From positions 124,001 to 188,000 of the forward strand of contig CAVSHI010000001.1 in assembly GCA_963727845.1 (NCBI GenBank): a stretch of 64,000 nt of DNA. The letters run 5' to 3'. The notes beneath the pieces were generated by a model that was given only the letters and a program-made list of their open reading frames with translations, had not been told where the DNA came from and searched no databases. Numbering within the stretch: position 1 is the first letter of the stretch; each line of letters starts with the position of its first letter. The stretch is from JBEKTW01 sp963727845. Its GTDB lineage: Bacteria > Bacteroidota > Ignavibacteria > UBA10030 > SZUA-254. Of this stretch, positions 46,029 to 54,000 are shown piece by piece. A program made the position numbers and the translations under genes.

Positions 46029-47441
46029 CTATTGCTTGGAGGGAGCCCCATGTTCCGCAGCTTCAAGACCGTACTCCTGCATCTTGTTGAAGAGCGTCTT
46101 CCTGCTGATTTTGAGTTTTGCTGCTGCCTCGGTCCTGTTCCAGTGAGTTTCTTCGAGCGTTTTTATGATGAGTTCCCGTTCGGTCCGTTCAGTCAACGAC
46201 TTGATGAACGGCTCGAGACCTTGTACCGGGCTGAGCCCGGGCGGGATGATTCCGCTCTCCGATGTCATGAACTCGATGTCCTCTATGCCGATTGAAGGCC
46301 TCATCGTGTTAAGCAACGCGCGCTGAATTGCATTTTCAAGCTCGCGGACGTTGCCTTTCCAATCGCAGCGCCTAAAAAGCCGCAATGCCTCGGAACTGAT
46401 GCTGGCCGTGCTTTTTCCGAACGCGGCTTTGTACCTCCGGAGAAAATGATCGACGTACAAAGGAATATCGTCCGGATGTTCGCGGAGCGCCGGCATGCGA
46501 AGCTTGAGGACATTCAGTCGATAGTAAAGATCCTCGCGAAACTTTCCATTTGTGACCTGAATTTCCAGATTTTTGTTTGTAGCCGTGATGACTCGCACAT
46601 CGACTTTGATGGAAAGGGTTCCGCCAAGCCGGGCGAATTCCTTTTCCTGAAGTACTCTCAGAAGTTTTGTTTGCGCTTCGAGAGGAAGTTCTCCGATTTC
46701 GTCGAGGAAAATGGTTCCGGAGTCGGCTTCTTCGAACCGCCCGATTTTCCGCTCGCGGGCATCCGTGAACGCTCCTCGTTCATGGCCGAAGAACTCGCTC
46801 TCAATGAGATTTGTAGGAATCGAGGTGCAGTCAATGATCGTAAGAGGATTATTCTTCCTCTTGCTTTCGAAGTGGATCGCGCGTGCGGCGAGCTCTTTTC
46901 CCGTCCCGCTCTCGCCTTCAATGAGAACGGTCGCATCGGTCTGGGCAATCTGGAGAATGCGATGTTTCACATCCTGGAGGACGGGACTTTCTCCGAGGAT
47001 GTTCCCAATACCGTATTTTTTCTGAAGTTCCTTCTTGAGCTCATCGACTTCTTCCGTCAGCCGGAACACGTCGAGCGCGCGCTTCACGACGAGAAGAAGC
47101 TGCTCGTTGTCAAAGGGCTTGGTGATATAATCGTACACCCCTCCCTTGATTGCCTGAACCGCGGATTGAATCGTTCCGTGGGCGGTAAGGATGATGCCGA
47201 CCGCCTGCGGATGACGCTCCTTGATTCTCATAATCGTTTCGATCCCGTCCAGCCGCGGCATTTGAAGGTCGACAATGAGCAGCTGGGGGCTGAACGATGC
47301 TGATTTCTCCAGGGCTTCGAGTCCATCCTTTGCCGTCTCGATCGTGTAGCCCGCATCTTTCAGGATGACTGCGAGGATGGTGCGGATCTTTTCCTCATCA
47401 TCGACAATGAGAACTCTGGACGTTTTCGAATCAGCCTGCAT
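46029..47441 (-). CDS. NtrC-family sigma-54-dependent response regulator
   Basis: 470 residues: receiver (about 8-120) with phospho-acceptor Asp58, T87 and K108; AAA+ domain with Walker A GESGTGKE (176-183), the sigma-54 contact loop GAFTDA (223-228) and the Walker B region in GTIFLDEIGE; C-terminal Fis-type helix-turn-helix (TEAAAKLKISRKTLFNKM). All parts needed for phosphorylation-dependent activation of sigma-54 promoters are present. The kinase gene lies upstream, separated by the S23 element. The probable target is the promoter at 45881-45895 just downstream. Confidence 0.92.
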   Translation of the reverse strand: MQADSKTSRVLIVDDEEKIRTILAVILKDAGYTIETAKDGLEALEKSASFSPQLLIVDLQMPRLDGIETIMRIKERHPQAVGIILTAHGTIQSAVQAIKGGVYDYITKPFDNEQLLLVVKRALDVFRLTEEVDELKKELQKKYGIGNILGESPVLQDVKHRILQIAQTDATVLIEGESGTGKELAARAIHFESKRKNNPLTIIDCTSIPTNLIESEFFGHERGAFTDARERKIGRFEEADSGTIFLDEIGELPLEAQTKLLRVLQEKEFARLGGTLSIKVDVRVITATNKNLEIQVTNGKFREDLYYRLNVLKLRMPALREHPDDIPLYVDHFLRRYKAAFGKSTASISSEALRLFRRCDWKGNVRELENAIQRALLNTMRPSIGIEDIEFMTSESGIIPPGLSPVQGLEPFIKSLTERTERELIIKTLEETHWNRTEAAAKLKISRKTLFNKMQEYGLEAAEHGAPSKQ

Positions 47442-47455
47442 CAGTGAATCCCCCG

Positions 47456-47485
47456 GGTAATAGGTGGTAGGAAATAGGGAATAGG
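47456..47485. repeat. Inverted heptamer arm beside the S23 gene (30 bases shared with 10582-10611)
   Basis: GGTAATA, GGTGGTA, GGAAATA, GGGAATA, GG on the plus strand. It is the exact reverse complement of 10582-10611 over 30 bases and lies between the S23 stop and the regulator start. Confidence 0.8.
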
Positions 47486-47513
47486 GTGGCGATGTGTAGG
47501 TGCCTTCCCCATG

Positions 47514-47912
47514 TCAATGGAGAAATTCAGTATTCTTCGCACGATGTTCTTCGAGGGACCTCTCCAATCCCTTTAACATTCTACCGCACTCATTGTATCG
47601 TCCCTTGAGGTTCTCATAAACCTCTTCGGATATATATGATTTCTTGAAGCAGACATGAACGTGATGTTGAGTTTCTCTCAGCTCTCCGAGGGCCCTGTTG
47701 ATTCCTTCAAGATACATGTTGATGTGTTTATTGTTCCAACCTTCGGCTATGTTGGCGGGAATAGAATTTGACGCTCGCCTTAATTGAGAACCAAGCTCGT
47801 ATAACTCGAACTTAGGGAACATCATGGTGAGTTCATGGACTTCAAAATGCAATTGTAAGGATTTCTGATACACTTCCAAATCTTCAAATGATTGAATTTT
47901 TCTGCTTGCCAT
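47514..47912 (-). CDS. Four-helix bundle protein of the S23 (23S rRNA intervening sequence) family
   Basis: 132 residues from ATG 47912, with GGAGGTGA a few bases upstream; a GTG at 47918 is the alternative. The family signature RRASNSIPANIAEGW is near residues 47-61 and the rest is helical (FEDLEVYQKS at the start, LGELRETQHH in the middle). Homologues are encoded in intervening sequences of 23S rRNA genes or as accessory proteins of retroelements; the biochemical role is not settled. Here it interrupts a kinase-regulator gene pair and is flanked by inverted CCTANNA heptamer arrays, which suggests it arrived as a small mobile unit. Confidence 0.88.
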   Translation of the reverse strand: MASRKIQSFEDLEVYQKSLQLHFEVHELTMMFPKFELYELGSQLRRASNSIPANIAEGWNNKHINMYLEGINRALGELRETQHHVHVCFKKSYISEEVYENLKGRYNECGRMLKGLERSLEEHRAKNTEFLH

Positions 47913-47942
47913 CTTCACCTCCCAAATGTATAACTTCCATTG

Positions 47943-47998
47943 CCTATCTCCTACTACCTACCACCTACCACCTACAACCTACAACCTATCACCTACTA
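47943..47998. repeat. Eight CCTANNN heptamers abutting the kinase stop codon
   Basis: CCTATCT, CCTACTA, CCTACCA, CCTACCA, CCTACAA, CCTACAA, CCTATCA, CCTACTA, then CCTAG, in which CTA is the complement of the kinase stop. It forms the upstream arm of the S23 element and can pair with 47456-47485. Confidence 0.8.
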
Positions 47999-47999
47999 C

Positions 48000-49271
48000 C
48001 TAGCCCCTTATGGGAAGTCGAATCGTCACCGTCGTACCTCGTTCGTTTCCATCGGTGTTGCTTCGGATCTCGATCTCACCCTCGTGTCTGCTGACAATTC
48101 CATACGAGATCGAAAGTCCCAACCCTGTGCCCGATTCCTTTGTCGTGAAGAAAGGGTCGAATACTTTCGGGAGATCCTGATCTGGGATACCGTGTCCGGT
48201 GTCGGTGATCCCTATGCACACGATATTCTTCCCGCGAGCGCCATCGGCAGCCGTTGGAAGGCCGGACACTCCGATCGTAATGATGCCACCGTCCGGCATG
48301 GCCTGCAAACTGTTGAGGAGAATATTCAGAAACAATTGTTTGAGGTTGGCGGCATCGCCGGTGATGCGCATGTCATTCGTTGCGTAATTTCTGCGGACTT
48401 CGATCCCGCGATTGCGCAGCTCGGAATCCAGGAGAAGGAGCGTCTGGTCGAGCACGTCCTGGATGTCGACGGGGGTCATGTGCAGCTCGGACGCTTTACT
48501 GAATGACAAAAGGCCGCGGATAACCTGGTCGATCCTGTCGACCTCTCCGATGATTCCATCGACAAGATGCTTCTTGTCTTCCGGCAGATCTTTTTGAATA
48601 TATTGAATAGTGCTCCGCACCGAGGTCAGCGGATTGCGGATTTCATGGGCAGCGCCGGCGGCCAGCTCGCCGACGGTTGCGAGTTTGTCCGCATGGAATA
48701 TTCTTCTTAACCGGTCTTCCTGAAACTGATACATGAGGGCATGTTCGATGGCAAGGGCGCTTTGACTTGCAAGCGTTGAAAGCATCTCCATGTCGGCCGG
48801 TGAGTAGCCGCTGCCGTTCGCCCGGGCGCCCAGAAAAATGGCTCCCGTCAATCTGTTCAATACGATGAGAGGAACGGCAAGGACGATATTCGTTGCGTCC
48901 AAAAGCTCCCGCTCCTGCGCTGATAGAAATCGTATGACCTCGTCATTGCGTGTGACGTCAAGGGCACACCGGTTGACAGTCAGCCATTTGACCAGGTTGT
49001 CCGAACGGGAAAAATTCAAATTTGTGACCAGCCCTGGGTTGACGCCTTTTGCTATCTTCCCGACATACCGATTCGTGATTGGCTCGTAGAGAACGATGTA
49101 CACCGCGGCGGCGTCGAAGAGCTCCTTGAGCTTGGCGGTGAAATTGTCCAGGAGTTGGTCAAGCCCCACGATCGAGTTCAACGACCTGAGAAATTCCTCA
49201 AGCGGATTGTAGGAAATCGCTGCCGGTTGCATTCGCAACCATTTGCGTGCTTTCGGGATGAGGGCATTCAT
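48000..49271 (-). CDS. GAF-domain sensor histidine kinase
   Basis: 423 residues from ATG 49271; the open frame continues upstream to 49436, but that part (basic, low similarity) looks non-coding. A GAF domain (about 30-175) is followed by a coiled linker, a dimerisation domain with AHEIRNPLTS (His209), and a HATPase_c domain with the N box NILLNSLQAM, G1 DTGHGIP, F DPFFTTK and G2 GTGLGLSIS. There are no membrane segments, so it senses a cytoplasmic signal. It should phosphorylate the NtrC-type regulator two genes downstream. Confidence 0.9.
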   Translation of the reverse strand: MNALIPKARKWLRMQPAAISYNPLEEFLRSLNSIVGLDQLLDNFTAKLKELFDAAAVYIVLYEPITNRYVGKIAKGVNPGLVTNLNFSRSDNLVKWLTVNRCALDVTRNDEVIRFLSAQERELLDATNIVLAVPLIVLNRLTGAIFLGARANGSGYSPADMEMLSTLASQSALAIEHALMYQFQEDRLRRIFHADKLATVGELAAGAAHEIRNPLTSVRSTIQYIQKDLPEDKKHLVDGIIGEVDRIDQVIRGLLSFSKASELHMTPVDIQDVLDQTLLLLDSELRNRGIEVRRNYATNDMRITGDAANLKQLFLNILLNSLQAMPDGGIITIGVSGLPTAADGARGKNIVCIGITDTGHGIPDQDLPKVFDPFFTTKESGTGLGLSISYGIVSRHEGEIEIRSNTDGNERGTTVTIRLPIRG

Positions 49272-49648
49272 GTCGCTAATGTAACCAATTCGATCTTTTC
49301 CACCAACTTTCCTCGTGCGACATGAAATTGGGTGATACCTGTCACCTCGAAATGCTTTTCCCTTATGACGATCTGATCTCCAGACAGGAAACGAGCAGAA
49401 AAGAGAGTTCTCTCGGAGTGAAAAGTGTGATTTCACGTCCCGAGAACGACAATTCAGTTTGATTCTTGGCGCAGATCTTCATACATTAACAACATCATTT
49501 TATACCGGCGTTCTTTCACTAATTCCCTTTTAGCCTTTGCTGTCCGGTATTATCTTGCCGGAAAATATAAATGTGCAGTGTGCTTGTTTGCTGCGACACC
49601 CGACAAGTAAACTGCATGCATTACATTCATCAATCAAGGAGTTTCGCC
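49272..49648. other. Divergent intergenic region between kinase and C1 protease
   Basis: 377 bases. One short palindrome, GGTGATACCTGTCACC (49331-49346), could be an operator for either gene. No clear promoter was found. The protease side has CAAGGAG before its ATG. Confidence 0.4.
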
Positions 49649-50875
49649 ATGACAAGAATCATTTGTTTCCTTTCCGTCATCATTCTGATAGTGCAAAGCG
49701 GCTATGGACAGGTTGCCCGCAGAGACCAGGGGGTCTTTGTTGAGCCGAAGAGCGAGTTTATGGATTCCGTCAGAAGAGAAGTCGATCGATTCAACAAGAA
49801 AGAAGAGAAACCCAATAAGCAGTTTCGAGTGGATTTCACCGGCATCCAGAAACCTCAATCCCCGGATGAATTTACAAAGTACTGGCACAATTCCCCCGTT
49901 CCGCAGGCGCTCACCGGCACGTGCTGGTGTTTCTCAACAACATCTTTTTATGAGTCGGAAATTTACAGGCTTACAAAACGAGAGATCAAGCTCTCCGAGA
50001 TCTACACCGTGTACTGGGAGTACGTGGAAAAAGCGCGAAGGTTCATACAGGAAAGAGGCAATTCCGCTTTCGGCGAAGGCTCGGAATCGGATGCGGTCGC
50101 GCGCGTCTGGAAGAAGTACGGTATCGTGCCGGAGGATGCGTACACCGGGCTGCTGCCAGGACAGAAATTCCACGACCATGGCAAGCTGTTCGGTGAAATG
50201 AACAATTATCTGACCTCTCTGAAGACCTCAAATGCATGGGATGAAGAGGGTGCGATTACGACCATCAAAGCGATTCTTAACCATTATCTCGGTGAGCCTC
50301 CGAAGACCGTGCAGGTGAACGGGAAGAATATGACACCGAAGGAGTATCTCGACAAGGTCGTGAAGCTGAACCTGGACGATTATGTTTCCCTGATGTCGTT
50401 GATGGAAAAACCGTACAATCAATTCGTCGAGTATGAGGTGGCCGACAACTGGTGGCACAGCAAAACATACTACAATGTTCCGCTGGATGATTTCATGAAA
50501 GCGTTGAAGACTGCCATTCGACGGGGATATACGATTGCGCTGGGCGGGGACGTTTCCGAGCCGGGCTATGATGGACATGCAGGGATTGCGGTGATTCCGA
50601 CATTTGACATTCCATCTGAATATATCGACGAAAATGCCCGCCAGATGCGTTTCAGCAATGGCACGACCGGTGACGATCACGGGATCCACATCGTCGGCTA
50701 TCTGGAGAAAGACGGGAAGGATTGGTACCTGATAAAGGATTCCGCCGCGGGGTCGCGCAACAACAACCACCCCGGCTATTACTTTTATCAGGAGGACTAT
50801 GTGAAGCTGAAAATGCTGGATTTCATGGTCCACAAGGATGCCCTCAAGGATATCGTGAAGATCTCTCAGAAATAA
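49649..50875 (+). CDS. Secreted C1-family cysteine peptidase (bleomycin hydrolase/aminopeptidase C-like)
   Basis: 408 residues; ATG 49649 follows AAGGAG, and longer in-frame starts at 49571 lack it. Signal peptide to about residue 20. The catalytic Gln (Q86) lies six residues before C92 in GTCWCFSTTSF, and the catalytic His is in DDHGIHIVGY, followed by the Asn-equivalent region WYLIKDSAAG. The spacing between Cys and His (about 260 residues) fits the bleomycin-hydrolase branch rather than papain. Exported forms with this layout occur in Bacteroidota, probably for peptide use. It has no T9SS domain. Confidence 0.82.
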   Translation: MTRIICFLSVIILIVQSGYGQVARRDQGVFVEPKSEFMDSVRREVDRFNKKEEKPNKQFRVDFTGIQKPQSPDEFTKYWHNSPVPQALTGTCWCFSTTSFYESEIYRLTKREIKLSEIYTVYWEYVEKARRFIQERGNSAFGEGSESDAVARVWKKYGIVPEDAYTGLLPGQKFHDHGKLFGEMNNYLTSLKTSNAWDEEGAITTIKAILNHYLGEPPKTVQVNGKNMTPKEYLDKVVKLNLDDYVSLMSLMEKPYNQFVEYEVADNWWHSKTYYNVPLDDFMKALKTAIRRGYTIALGGDVSEPGYDGHAGIAVIPTFDIPSEYIDENARQMRFSNGTTGDDHGIHIVGYLEKDGKDWYLIKDSAAGSRNNNHPGYYFYQEDYVKLKMLDFMVHKDALKDIVKISQK

Positions 50876-51067
50876 ATGAGACGTTGAAAACCGAAATCGA
50901 TTTTTTCTTGCTCCACGCTCTATCGCCAGGTGCAGTGCGGGTCCGGCGAGCGACTGGCGGCTTTGGCGTAGCCGATCCATGATCTTTTATGGAACTCGTT
51001 CATCTGCACGCAAGAAATTGATTCAAAAACTGATGTGAAACTGCGAACATTATTGAGGAGAACCTCC

Positions 51068-54000
51068 ATGACGAAACGATTAGCTACAGTTTTCTTCTTC
51101 TTCCTTCTTGCTCCGCTGATGGCGGCTGGCCAGACGAATCTTTCCGGGACCATCGCAACAGATTCAACGTTGACGCTGGCAGGTAGTCCTTACATTGTTT
51201 CTGGCGGGGCTCTGACTGTTCAATCTCCCCACACGCTGACCATTGACTCCGGTGTCGTGGTCAGGTTTCAGAGTAGTTGTTTTCTGGAACTCAGTGGCAA
51301 TCTGCATGCAAGGTGGGCCACCTTCACATCGAACGCTGACACTGTCGGCGGAACTCCGACCGCTGGGTACTGGTATGGAATCCTCATCGGACGTTACAGT
51401 GTCACCGCTACTGCGTTGCTTGATACATGCCAGATACAATTTGCCGGTGAAGGCAGCTATGGCAACGTTGATATATCCAATGGCAATGTCACGATTGCCG
51501 GTGGTTTGGTATCGAACGCAGGATCTGCATGTGCGCACCTGAGAAGCGGTACTCTGACCGTCGCCAATTCCGCTCTTTCTCTTGCCCCCAATGCCGGCCT
51601 TATGGTCGATGGGGGCACTGTGAATTTCACTTCATCGAGCATTTCCAACTGTCTCTGGCCGATCATGTATGACGGAACGGCATCGCTGGTGTTTAACGGG
51701 ACCAACAGTTTTACCTTGAATACGAACAACGAGATCTATTTGAACTTCAATTATGCCGGCTCGATGGTTCTCGACACCGCATCGATACCGTATGTTATCG
51801 CGGGCGGTTTCAATGTCAGCAACGGTTCGACCTTCACAATGTCTCCAGGGATATTCATATTGAACGGAAGTTTCTCTGTTAACGACAGCTCGAAGCTCAA
51901 GATCCAACCCGGATCCATATTGAAAATGTACTCGGGATCCCGGATGTATGTGTACGGTTCGTTGTCTGCGGTCGGAACAGCGACTCAGAATATCTACTTC
52001 ACGTCATGGCGCGATGACAACCTCGGCGGGGACACGAATGGCGATGGGACGGCAACCAGCCCGGCGGTCAATGACTGGGGAGGCGTGGTCTTTGCAGATG
52101 AAAGCCGTGACTCTCTCTGCGTCATGAGAAATTGTTCCGTGGCCTTCGCCGGTTCCGGTAACATCGGCGGCATTACAATGTACAATGCAAGTCCGACGAT
52201 CGATAGCTGCAAGATGGCAAATAACTACTATGGAGCAATGATCCAGGGAACGTCAAGCCCCGTGTTTACCAACAACACGATCGGGTCCAGCCAGCTCGTG
52301 CCGATTGCCATGTCGTTCTCGGCAAACCCGGTCTTCAACAATAATGCTTTTTCATTCTCCGACAATCAGTACGATGCAATCGGTTTGATCGGCGAGACCC
52401 TTCCTGCGAATGCAGTTCTCCCGATTCGGTCGGTGACCACGAGTCCCAACGTCACATACTTGCTGCTGGGAACTGTTGTTGTCCAGCCCGGGAATACGCT
52501 GACGATAAATAAAGGAATCGTGATCAAGGGAAGTTTTTACGACCAGCATATTGCTGTTCAGGGTAAGCTCGTTGCCCAGGGTACACAGGACAGCATGATT
52601 GTGATGACGTCGTCAAAGGATGACAACTACGGGAATCCACACGACACCAATAAAGACGGAAATGCCACCACGCCGCAGGTTGGAGATTGGTCCGGTATCG
52701 TGTTCGAACCGGGAAGCGATTCGGCTTCGATACTAAACTATTGCAGGGTCACGTATGCGAGTATGCAGCCATACTATATCTATCAGTACAATAATACGTA
52801 CTACTACACCGGTGAGGTGACAACCCTGAATGCAAGTCCGACGATTTCTAATTGCCAGATCGGGAATTCTGTCTATGGCATATACGCAGCATTATCCTCA
52901 AAGCCAAAGATACTCAACACTTCGATTTTCAATTCCCAATATACGCCGATTGCAATGTCGGTTTCTGCCAACCCGGTATTCAGCGGAATTACGTTTACAA
53001 ATACAGGTTGGACGGCGCTTGGTCTGATTGGCGAGAACGTTGCTCTTAACGCTGAGCTGAAACAAAGAACGGTGGGCGGTTATTCGAACATCACGTACGT
53101 TTTGCTTGGCGACATAACGATCAATTCGGGCACATATGTCACGGTTGATGCAGGAATCGTTGTGAAATCGGGAGGTCCCGGAGCTTATAATGGATCAACG
53201 GGACCCGGAATTTACGTGAATGGCGGATTCCAAGCCAAAGGTACTGTTGCCGGCGGACAAATCGTTTTCACATCTCTCAAGGACGACAATTACGGACATC
53301 CAAACGACACGAACGGCGATGGCGCAGCAACATCTCCCAGTGGAGGGGATTGGAGCACCATCCGGTTCCAGGCAACGAGTGACGATGCGTTTTGCATCAT
53401 GGACAGTTGCCTCGTCAAGTTTGGGGGATATAACAACTGGGGTCTCGTGACATTTACGGACGCCGGCGGTACGCTCTCTCATTCCAATCTCTCGGATTCA
53501 TACAGCTTCGGGGTGAGGTGCGAAAATAGTTCAACACCGACAGTAAATGGGGTCTCGATTGCCAACTGCCGCCTGGATCCCATAGGGATGTCTCTCCTGT
53601 CCAATCCCGTATTCACGAATATCACCTTCACGGCAAACGGGAGCAATGGAATCCGAATCCTTGAAGGAACGCTCTCTTCAAATGCGAATCTGGCGTCGCG
53701 GAATATCGCGGGCATTACCAACGTCGCTTACATCATCGACCAGCTTACCGTTGGTCCGAGCGCCGTTCTGACGATTCAGCCCGGCGTCGTAATCAAGTTC
53801 TTGCTTTCACCGTACGGTTACTCTCACGTGATCACGGTTCAGGGAGCACTCAAGGCCGACGGTACCGCCACTCAGCCGATCATTTTCACGTCAATCAAGG
53901 ATGATTCCTATGGAGGTGATACGAACAATGATGGCAACTCAAGCACCCCGGGTCGCGGCGATTGGGCTTCCGTGGATTTCACCGCTTCAAGCCTTGATAG

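Noticed and set aside
45783..46295. Plus-strand frame of 170 codons across the regulator's 3' end and the promoter gap
   Set aside because: It overlaps the certain regulator gene and the sigma-54 promoter, and has no homology-like motif.
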